Assembly (NCBI GenBank): GCA_027009865.1
Contig: JALVCR010000220.1
Location: 1 to 8,991 of the forward strand
DNA: 8,991 nucleotides
From: Campylobacterales bacterium
GTDB taxonomy: Bacteria; Campylobacterota; Campylobacteria; Campylobacterales; JAADDG01
Direction: 5' to 3'
Shown here: positions 1-5,871 of the stretch, piece by piece
Position numbering within the stretch: the stretch's first letter is position 1
Layout: each line of letters starts with the position of its first letter
Position numbers and translations under genes: made by a program
The notes under the pieces: generated by a model
What the model was told of the DNA's origin: nothing
The model's database searches: none
What the model saw: only the letters and a program-made list of their open reading frames with translations

Positions 1-4
1 GAGA

Positions 5-72
5 GTGAAGTTTTGCTTCACAAAGGGGATTTATATTCTTTCATCTTTTCTACTAAATACTCCTTCACAAAG
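5..72. repeat. Short repeats CTTCACAAAG upstream of aspS
   Basis: The 10-mer CTTCACAAAG occurs at 16–25 and 63–72, and its inverse GTGAAG at 5–10 pairs with CTTCAC at 16–21 to make a 6-bp hairpin with a 5-nt loop. No T tract follows on the + strand, and the − strand continuation is outside the window, so a terminator of a leftward gene cannot be judged. The rest of 1–160 shows no convincing gene. Confidence 0.4.
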
Positions 73-149
73 TAAAAATTTTAAATTTTTCAAAAAACCA
101 TATCGCAAAGCTATGAAAATTAATCCCTCAAGTTGTCTCTTTTTCATAA

Positions 150-183
150 ATCAAAAAGTATTTTTTTGATATAATCGGGCTTT
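150..183 (+). promoter_or_regulatory. Likely sigma-70 promoter of the aspS operon
   Basis: A perfect TATAAT lies at 170–175. It is preceded by a run of seven T at 161–167, the T-rich upstream element that replaces a defined -35 box in many Campylobacterota promoters. Transcription would start near 182, leaving a leader of about 45 nt before the GTG start at 226. No riboswitch-like structure is visible in that leader. The four genes downstream are almost contiguous, so this promoter probably drives all of them. Confidence 0.7.
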
Positions 184-214
184 TTTAAGAGGAAGTAATA
201 AAAATATTTAAAAT

Positions 215-228
215 AGGAAGTGAATGTG
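215..228 (+). promoter_or_regulatory. Ribosome binding site that sets the aspS start at GTG 226
   Basis: AGGA at 215–218 is the Shine-Dalgarno-like element. It lies only 1 nt from the GTG at 220 but 7 nt from the GTG at 226, and an in-frame TAG at 214–216 rules out any earlier start. The GTG at 226 is therefore the better start. A second AGGAAGT copy at 190–196 has no start codon at a useful distance. Confidence 0.7.
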
Positions 229-1977
229 AGAACTCACTATTGTGCAGAGCTAAACGAAAACGATATAGGCAAAGAGGTAAAACTTTGCGGATGGGCTAAC
301 AGCTACAGAGACCACGGCGGAGTCATTTTTATAGACCTTAGAGACAAAACGGGGTTAATTCAGCTTGTCTGTGATCCTGCCGATAGCGAAAAAGCCCACA
401 AAATAGCTACTCAAGTAAGAGACGAATATGTTTTGATAGCCAAAGGTAAAGTCAGGGCAAGAGGCGAGGGATTGGAAAATCCCAAACTAAAAACTGGCAA
501 AATCGAAGTAGTCGTTGATGAGTTAGTTATAGAAAACCACAGCGCTCCTTTGCCTTTTATCATTCATGATGAAAACGTAAATGAAGAGCTTAGATTAAAA
601 TACAGATATATAGATCTAAGAAAAAAGAAGCTATACGATATTTTTGCTCTAAGAAGCAAAGTAACGGTAGCGGTTAGAAATATTTTGGATAAGCTTGGAT
701 TTTTGGAGGTGGAAACTCCGGTTTTGACAAAATCGACTCCCGAAGGAGCAAGAGACTATCTGGTTCCAAGCAGAATCTATCCCGGAGAGTTTTACGCTCT
801 TCCACAATCTCCGCAGCTTTTTAAACAGCTTTTGATGGTAGCAGGATTTGACAGATATTTTCAAATAGCAAAATGTTTTAGAGACGAAGATTTAAGAGCT
901 GACAGACAGCCTGAATTTACCCAGATAGATTTGGAGATGAGCTTTTGCAGCGATGAAGAGGTGATGAAAGTTTCCGAAGAGGTTGTAAAAGAGGCTTTCA
1001 AGGCTGCCGGATACGATATCAATCCACCCTTTAGAAGAATGAAATACAAAGAGGCTATGGAGCTTTACGGCACAGACCGCCCAGATCTTAGATATGATTT
1101 AAAAATGGTTGAGGTTTCCGATCTTTTTGAAGACTCCACAAACGAAATATTTTCAACAATTGCTAAAAACAAATATCTAAACAGAATCAAAGCCTTAAAA
1201 GTTCCAAAGGGAGATGAGTTTTTCTCAAGAAAGATGATAAAAGAGCTTGAGAGTTTTGTTAGGAAATTTGGAGCTTCCGGGCTTGGATATTTCCAAATGA
1301 AAGAGGAAGGGCTAAAGGGGCCTCTTTTAAAATTTATGAGCGAAGATTCGGTTAAAGAGCTTATTAAAAGATGCGACATTCAAAAGGGCGATATAGTATT
1401 TTTTGGAGCCGGAGAGAAGAAGCTTGTTTTAGATTATATGGGAAGACTAAGAATTGAGATTGCAAAAAGAATGAATCTAATAGACGAAGATAGATTTGAA
1501 TTTGTCTGGATAGTCGATTTTCCGATGTTTGAAGTAGAAGATGGGAAAGTTAAAGCTCTCCACCACCCATTTACCATGCCAAAAGACGTAAAAGCGGGAG
1601 ATATTGAGGAGATAGAGTCAATAGCTTACGATTTGGTTGTAAACGGAGTAGAAATTGGCGGAGGAAGCATAAGAATTCATAAAGAGCAGATTCAAGAGGA
1701 GGTTTTCAAACTTCTTGGAATTTCAAAAGAGGAAGCCAAAGAGAAGTTTGGATTTTTGCTTGAAGCTTTAAAATTTGGAGCTCCGCCGCACGGAGGGCTT
1801 GCTTTCGGGCTTGATAGATTAATTATGCTTCTTGCAAAGACTGACAGCATAAGAGATGTGATAGCTTTTCCAAAAACTCAAAGAGCGCAATGTCTTTTAA
1901 CTCAGGCTCCAAGCGAAGTTTCAAGAGAGCAGTTAAAAGAGCTTCATTTAAGAGTCAGAGAAATCAAAAAAGGATAG
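226..1977 (+). CDS. aspS: Aspartyl-tRNA synthetase, probably non-discriminating (AspRS)
   Basis: Class IIb aminoacyl-tRNA synthetase that activates aspartate with ATP and charges tRNA-Asp in the cytoplasm. With the GTG start at 226 it has 583 residues, beginning MRTHYC like the Campylobacter enzyme; a GTG at 220 would add two residues but is badly placed for the ribosome binding site. Numbered from 220, the protein has an N-terminal OB-fold anticodon domain (about 1–110), motif 1 around 155–185 (ETPVLTKSTPEGARDYLVPS), motif 2 at 220–242 (FRDEDLRADRQPEFTQID), the bacterial GAD insertion (about 285–425) and motif 3 at 520–538 (GAPPHGG...GLDRL). The sequence RDHGG at 30–34 has His where discriminating enzymes such as that of E. 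coli have Leu. This predicts relaxed tRNA specificity, with Asp-tRNA-Asn formed as a substrate for GatCAB. It is first gene of the operon and ends 3 nt before adk. Confidence 0.97.
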   Translation: MRTHYCAELNENDIGKEVKLCGWANSYRDHGGVIFIDLRDKTGLIQLVCDPADSEKAHKIATQVRDEYVLIAKGKVRARGEGLENPKLKTGKIEVVVDELVIENHSAPLPFIIHDENVNEELRLKYRYIDLRKKKLYDIFALRSKVTVAVRNILDKLGFLEVETPVLTKSTPEGARDYLVPSRIYPGEFYALPQSPQLFKQLLMVAGFDRYFQIAKCFRDEDLRADRQPEFTQIDLEMSFCSDEEVMKVSEEVVKEAFKAAGYDINPPFRRMKYKEAMELYGTDRPDLRYDLKMVEVSDLFEDSTNEIFSTIAKNKYLNRIKALKVPKGDEFFSRKMIKELESFVRKFGASGLGYFQMKEEGLKGPLLKFMSEDSVKELIKRCDIQKGDIVFFGAGEKKLVLDYMGRLRIEIAKRMNLIDEDRFEFVWIVDFPMFEVEDGKVKALHHPFTMPKDVKAGDIEEIESIAYDLVVNGVEIGGGSIRIHKEQIQEEVFKLLGISKEEAKEKFGFLLEALKFGAPPHGGLAFGLDRLIMLLAKTDSIRDVIAFPKTQRAQCLLTQAPSEVSREQLKELHLRVREIKKG

Positions 1978-1980
1978 AAG

Positions 1981-2553
1981 ATGAAAAAACTTTTCTTAAT
2001 CATAGGGGCTCCGGGAAGCGGAAAAACAACGGATGCCCAAATCATAGCCGAGCATAATCCAGACCTAATCGCCCACTACTCCACAGGAGATCTTTTAAGA
2101 GCGGAAGTTGCAAGCAAAAGCGAGCTTGGAAAAAAGATAGATTCCATTATCTCAAAAGGGGAGCTTGTTCCTTTGGATATCGTAATCAATACGATAGCAA
2201 ACGCCATTAAAAACAGCGACAAAGAGGTTATTTTAATAGACGGCTTTCCAAGAAGCGTAGAGCAGATGAAAGCTTTAGATGAGCTTTTGCAAAAAGAGAA
2301 AAATATAGAGTTAAAATCTGTTATAGAGGTGGAAGTAAGCGAAGAGGTGGCAAGAGATAGAGTTCTTGGAAGAAACAGAGGAGCAGACGATAATATAGAG
2401 GTTTTTAACAACAGAATGAAAGTATTTATGGAGCCTCTAAAAGATATAGAGGAGTTTTATTCAAAAAAAGGGCTTTTAAAGAAGATAAACGGTGAGAGAA
2501 CGATCGAAGAGATCGTAGAAGATATGGAAAATTTCATAAAAAGCAAAATATGA
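1981..2553 (+). CDS. adk: Adenylate kinase, short-LID form
   Basis: Cytoplasmic enzyme that interconverts AMP + ATP and 2 ADP. The 190-residue protein has the P-loop GAPGSGKT at 9–16, the AMP-binding STGDLLRAE at 34–42, the IDGFPRS segment at 86–92 and GRNRGADDN at 130–138. The LID region is short, without the zinc-binding cysteines or the roughly 25-residue insertion of long bacterial forms, as is normal in Campylobacterota. The ATG at 1981 is preceded by AAGGA at 1970–1974, which lies inside the last codons of aspS. Translation is thus likely to be coupled to aspS. The stop codon overlaps the start of the next gene by 4 nt. Its role here fits recycling of AMP released by the synthetase upstream. 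Confidence 0.97.
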   Translation: MKKLFLIIGAPGSGKTTDAQIIAEHNPDLIAHYSTGDLLRAEVASKSELGKKIDSIISKGELVPLDIVINTIANAIKNSDKEVILIDGFPRSVEQMKALDELLQKEKNIELKSVIEVEVSEEVARDRVLGRNRGADDNIEVFNNRMKVFMEPLKDIEEFYSKKGLLKKINGERTIEEIVEDMENFIKSKI

Positions 2554-3299
2554 TAAAAAATCCTTCATTTTATACGGTTATCATAGGAACCGAGCTTCTA
2601 AATGGAAGAAGAGAGGATAGCCATTTTAAATTCGTAAACAGAGAGCTTAGAAAAAGAGGATGGGAGCAAAAGGCAAATTTTGTCATAAAAGATGATCCCT
2701 CCTTTATGAGAGATGTTTATGAGCTTATAAAAAAAGATCCCACAAGCGTAATGTTTAGTTTCGGCGGAATAGGCGCGACTCCTGACGATTATACAAGAGA
2801 GGTTGCGGCTGAAGTTTTTCGCAACGGAGAGATGGAGACAAACAAAGAAGCTTTAAATATGATTTTAGAGCAATTTAAAGAGAGCGCCTATCCCCATAGA
2901 GTAAAAATGGCAAATCTGCCTGTAAATTCAAAACTTCTAAAAAATCCGATAAACAATGTACCGGGATTTTTTATAGACGAGAGATTTTTCTTCACTCCCG
3001 GATTTCCTCAAATGGCTCATCCTATGGTAATAGAAGCGCTGGATAGATTTTATCCGAAAAATAGAAAGAAACATTTTTGCAATTTTATAGCCGATACGAG
3101 CGAAAATTATCTAATAGATATAATGAAACAGCTTCCAAAAGATTTGGAATTTTCATCCCTTCCCAAAATCGAAGGGGACAAAAAAACGGCTGAAATCTAT
3201 ATTGCCGATTATGACAAAGAAAAAGTTGAAAAATGGTGCAGATTTTTTAAAGAAGAGATGAAAAAAAGAGATCTAAAAATTTTAAAGGAGATAGAGTAA
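2550..3299 (+). CDS. Stand-alone CinA N-domain / MoaB-MogA-like protein (molybdopterin-binding fold)
   Basis: A 249-residue protein of the MoCF_biosynth/COG1058 superfamily. Visible motifs are IIGTELLNG at 11–19 and GGIGATPDD at 72–80, the counterpart of the TGGLGPTxDD loop of MoaB, MogA and CinA. Residues from about 170 resemble the small domain that follows the MoCF domain in CinA. The C-terminal PncC amidase domain of full-length CinA is absent. Characterised COG1058 domains hydrolyse ADP-ribose to AMP and ribose 5-phosphate, while MogA/MoaB act in molybdenum cofactor synthesis; the sequence alone does not separate these. Position 25 is His in DSH, where typical CinA proteins have DTN, so activity needs care. 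The start overlaps the adk stop (ATGA) and no Shine-Dalgarno is visible, so translation probably depends on termination–reinitiation from adk. Confidence 0.8.
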   Translation: MIKNPSFYTVIIGTELLNGRREDSHFKFVNRELRKRGWEQKANFVIKDDPSFMRDVYELIKKDPTSVMFSFGGIGATPDDYTREVAAEVFRNGEMETNKEALNMILEQFKESAYPHRVKMANLPVNSKLLKNPINNVPGFFIDERFFFTPGFPQMAHPMVIEALDRFYPKNRKKHFCNFIADTSENYLIDIMKQLPKDLEFSSLPKIEGDKKTAEIYIADYDKEKVEKWCRFFKEEMKKRDLKILKEIE

Positions 3300-3301
3300 T
3301 G
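3285..3301 (+). promoter_or_regulatory. Strong ribosome binding site of ppa inside the preceding gene
   Basis: AAGGAG at 3285–3290 lies 8 nt before the ppa ATG at 3299, within the last codons of the CinA-like gene. It is a better site than those of its operon neighbours and fits the high abundance usual for pyrophosphatase. The TAATG arrangement lets ppa be translated independently as well as by coupling. Confidence 0.75.
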
Positions 3302-3820
3302 GATATAACAAAAATCACTCCCGGAGAGAACCCGGAAAAGGTAAACGCTTTAATAGAGATCCCATACGGCTCAAACGTAAAATATGAGCTTGATAAGGAA
3401 AGCGGCGCGATAGTTGTCGATAGAGTGCTCTATTCTGCTATGTTCTATCCGGCAAACTATGGATTTGTTCCAAATACTTTGGCAAAAGATGGAGATCCCG
3501 TTGACATTCTCGTAATAGGAGATTATCCTCTTCAAGCCGGCTCTGTTATTAAATGCAGACTAATTGGCGTATTGATAATGGAAGATGAAGCGGGAATGGA
3601 TGAGAAACTTTTGGCGGTTCCGACAACCAAAATAGACCCTACATACGAAGATATAAAATCGGTAAACGATCTTCCAAAAGCTATTTTAAATAAAATCAAA
3701 AACTTTTTTGAAACATACAAAACTTTGGAACCCGGAAAATGGGTGAAAGTCAAAGATTTCGCCGACAAAGAGACGGCTGCGAAAATGCTTGAGGAGGCAA
3801 TCGCTCATTATAAAAAATAA
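3299..3820 (+). CDS. ppa: Inorganic pyrophosphatase, family I (soluble, hexameric type)
   Basis: Cytoplasmic enzyme that hydrolyses pyrophosphate to two phosphates and so pulls biosynthetic reactions such as tRNA charging forward. The 173-residue length is typical of the bacterial hexameric form. Visible active-site features are EIPYGSNVKYE at 20–30, the signature DGDPVDIL at 64–71 with metal-binding D64, D66 and D69, and D96 and D101 followed by K103, matching D97, D102 and K104 of the E. coli enzyme. YxxNYGF at 50–56 is also intact. The ATG overlaps the preceding stop by 1 nt. It is last in the operon, and the terminator hairpin begins within its final codons. All recognised catalytic residues are present. 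Confidence 0.97.
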   Translation: MDITKITPGENPEKVNALIEIPYGSNVKYELDKESGAIVVDRVLYSAMFYPANYGFVPNTLAKDGDPVDILVIGDYPLQAGSVIKCRLIGVLIMEDEAGMDEKLLAVPTTKIDPTYEDIKSVNDLPKAILNKIKNFFETYKTLEPGKWVKVKDFADKETAAKMLEEAIAHYKK

Positions 3821-3843
3821 AGAGGTTTTATCCTCTTTATTTT
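3814..3843. terminator. Bidirectional intrinsic terminator between ppa and the fibronectin-domain gene
   Basis: A perfect 12-bp inverted repeat at 3814–3825 and 3832–3843 surrounds a 6-nt loop (3826–3831). The core is AAAGAGG/CCTCTTT with flanking A and T tracts on both sides, so it can act on either strand. The stop codon of ppa (3818–3820) lies in the left arm and that of the − strand gene (3837–3839) in the right arm. Confidence 0.85.
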
Positions 3844-5729
3844 AAAGTCTTTACATCGTCTATAAATCCGTGCCCTCTTACCAAAAATCCTTCTATCGAA
3901 ATTAACTCTCCGTTAAAATCTGGAAGTTTTCTTAAATCCGCTTTTATATCCCTTTCGAAAGTGTGCCAATGTCCATCTTTTGCAAAACTTCCAAGAGCAA
4001 AATTATATTTTCCTCCTATTATGATATCCCTATCTACGGGAATATATTGCAAATATACTTCTCCTTTGGTTGTTTTTACATAAACATAGATTAGAAAACT
4101 TGAATCAAATTTTCCCTTCCAGCTTATTTTATGATACTCTCTGTCATTCCATAAAGAACCGTTGCTTTTTTTAAGCCAAAATCCAGCTTTATACCCTTCT
4201 CCTATGAGTTTTATAACCCTGTTTTTTCTGCCAAAATCATAAATATTTTCAATATTTGCTCCGCCGCTTCTATCGTAAATTACCCATTTATTTGTAGTGG
4301 CGTCTTCCCCGTCTTCATAAACATTTTCATAAACTTGATTCTCTCTTACCCCAGAATATGAAGTTCTTATGGAAACTTTGGCCGCGGATGAATCTCCGAC
4401 ACTGTTTGATGCTATAACTTCATAAGTATATACGGTATTTGGCTGAATTGAAATATCGGTAAAAGTTGTAACATCTGCTGGCAAAGAGGCAAGAAGTTCT
4501 CCATTTCTAATAATTTTATACATAGTCTCTATTCTTGAATTATCCTTCCATGTAAGCTTTATCTCATCTCCTTGAACCACTGCCGTTAGATTGGAAGGAG
4601 CTGTCGGAGTATAAACCTCTTTGTTAGTTTTTACAGTTATTACGGCAGGAGAGGAGCGTCCGTCACTATTTAGGGCATAAATTTCATATCTATATATTTT
4701 ATTAGCCTCAAGCCACTCATCTTTATAACTTGTCGTATTTGCAGGAACTTCCGTTAAATACTCTCCGTTTCTGTAAATTTCAAACATAGTTTCGTTATCG
4801 GAATTATCTCTCCATCTTAAAGTTACGCTTCTATAACCAAGAGAGGCTCTCAAATCGCTTGGAGCTTTTGGAATTAAATTTTTTGGCACTTGAACTTGAA
4901 TTATTAAAGGTTTAGATTTACCTTTGGCATTTATTGCATAAATTTCGTAAATATAATTTTTATCAAAATCAGTATTCTTATCTACAAAAGAGGTGCTGTT
5001 TGGAGGAAGCTTTGCTATCAATTTATTGTCTCTATAAACCAAATAACCTGATTCCTGTAAAGCTCTATCTCTCCATTTAAGAAATACATTTTTTCTATTA
5101 ATTATAGTATAAGAACCATCTTCAGGTTCTTCAGGAACTCTATATTGAGTGTCACTCATAAGCTTTACATCATCTATATAAGCATCTCCTCTAACCACAA
5201 ACCATTCAACAGACAAAATATCATTATTAGGTTCGTAATCTTTTAAATCATCCCTTAAATTTCTAGTAAATATATGCCATCTGCCGTCATATAAATTCTC
5301 GGGAAGCCTATGATGAAGATAATCTTTACTTTCTAAAGAATCAATTTTGGTAGAATCATAATATAGATATTTATATCCTTGATAAGTTAAAACATAAACA
5401 AAAATTCTAACATAAGAGGTGGTTTTCATACTCCACTGCAGTATAAATTGATTGGTATTATACCAATAGTTTCCATCTTTTCTTTTTAAAATATATGAAT
5501 TATCAAAACCATGCCCTTTTAAAGCTATAACTCTGCTTCCCTTTTGGCTGTCATAAATATTGGAAATATACGCCCCTCTTGGATCGTTATCATCCACTCT
5601 CCACCCCTCTATTGTCCCATCTTCTGCATCACTATAAACGGTAAAAAGAGAACTTGCAAAAACTTTACCTCCGATTATAAAAGTAAATAATATTATATAA
5701 CTAAAGATATTCTTTAATATTTTTTTCAT
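3837..5729 (-). CDS. Secreted protein: three fibronectin type III domains between two copies of a jelly-roll-like domain
   Basis: A 630-residue protein with a signal peptide (residues 1–26, charged start then a hydrophobic stretch, likely cleavage after VFA). Domain A (about 29–192) and domain A' (about 466–630) are clear copies. They share an acidic start (D34–D37 and D473–D476), a block GAxIxNIYD then RVIxLxGxG (52–74 and 490–512), DGxWHxFxRxxxxDL (148–162 and 585–599) and VRGxxxIDDVK (179–189 and 617–627). This pattern resembles calcium-binding jelly-roll carbohydrate-binding modules, which is inference. Three fibronectin type III domains lie between (about 202–283, 286–370, 374–458), each with a WRD or WKD near W219, W306 and W394. 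There is no cysteine, catalytic motif, membrane anchor or sorting tail. AAGGA at 5736–5740 is 6 nt before the ATG. An extracellular or periplasmic binding protein or adhesin is likely; the ligand is unknown. Confidence 0.85.
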   Translation of the reverse strand: MKKILKNIFSYIILFTFIIGGKVFASSLFTVYSDAEDGTIEGWRVDDNDPRGAYISNIYDSQKGSRVIALKGHGFDNSYILKRKDGNYWYNTNQFILQWSMKTTSYVRIFVYVLTYQGYKYLYYDSTKIDSLESKDYLHHRLPENLYDGRWHIFTRNLRDDLKDYEPNNDILSVEWFVVRGDAYIDDVKLMSDTQYRVPEEPEDGSYTIINRKNVFLKWRDRALQESGYLVYRDNKLIAKLPPNSTSFVDKNTDFDKNYIYEIYAINAKGKSKPLIIQVQVPKNLIPKAPSDLRASLGYRSVTLRWRDNSDNETMFEIYRNGEYLTEVPANTTSYKDEWLEANKIYRYEIYALNSDGRSSPAVITVKTNKEVYTPTAPSNLTAVVQGDEIKLTWKDNSRIETMYKIIRNGELLASLPADVTTFTDISIQPNTVYTYEVIASNSVGDSSAAKVSIRTSYSGVRENQVYENVYEDGEDATTNKWVIYDRSGGANIENIYDFGRKNRVIKLIGEGYKAGFWLKKSNGSLWNDREYHKISWKGKFDSSFLIYVYVKTTKGEVYLQYIPVDRDIIIGGKYNFALGSFAKDGHWHTFERDIKADLRKLPDFNGELISIEGFLVRGHGFIDDVKTLK

Positions 5730-5871
5730 GCTAAATCCTTTTTTTTATTTGAAAATAAAATTTTAAGGCTGTTTTATTAAATTATACACTAATTTTTTTA
5801 ATAAATTATAAAACAAGATTAAAATTTATAAAAAATTATTTGAAATTATATGGAGTATTTTGAAATAAAAA
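5730..5871 (-). promoter_or_regulatory. AT-rich intergenic region with likely promoter of the fibronectin-domain gene
   Basis: On the − strand an extended -10 box TGTATAAT is formed by TATAAT at 5786–5781; transcription would start near 5774, giving a leader of about 45 nt. A second TATAAT occurs at 5810–5805, but such matches are cheap in sequence this AT-rich. No GC-containing hairpin follows the amidase stop, so read-through from the amidase operon is also possible. An A8 tract (5739–5746) lies against the ribosome binding site, next to an AT-only inverted repeat (5743–5750/5753–5760). Confidence 0.55.

Noticed and set aside
1..75. A 24-codon frame open from the window edge on the + strand (ends FTK then TAA at 73–75), possibly the tail of an upstream gene
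   Set aside because: Too short to identify and overlapped by open frames on the other strand; sequence to the left would be needed.
31..147. A 38-codon open frame on the − strand beginning MKKRQLEGLIF
   Set aside because: It has no Shine-Dalgarno, resembles nothing I recognise, and lies in very AT-rich sequence where such frames arise by chance next to the aspS promoter.
1065..1379. Antisense open frames within aspS (also 649–864 and 861–1049)
   Set aside because: They lie opposite a complete, well-conserved synthetase gene and read as low-complexity Ser/Phe-rich translations typical of antisense shadows.
2076..2411. Antisense open frame within adk, and a similar one within ppa (3532–3768)
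   Set aside because: Both are opposite intact enzymes with all motifs present and have no ribosome binding site or recognisable domain.
5743..5760. Inverted repeat TTTTATTT/AAATAAAA as an amidase terminator
   Set aside because: It has no G or C, an almost zero-length loop, and is followed on the − strand by A residues and a ribosome binding site rather than a U tract.
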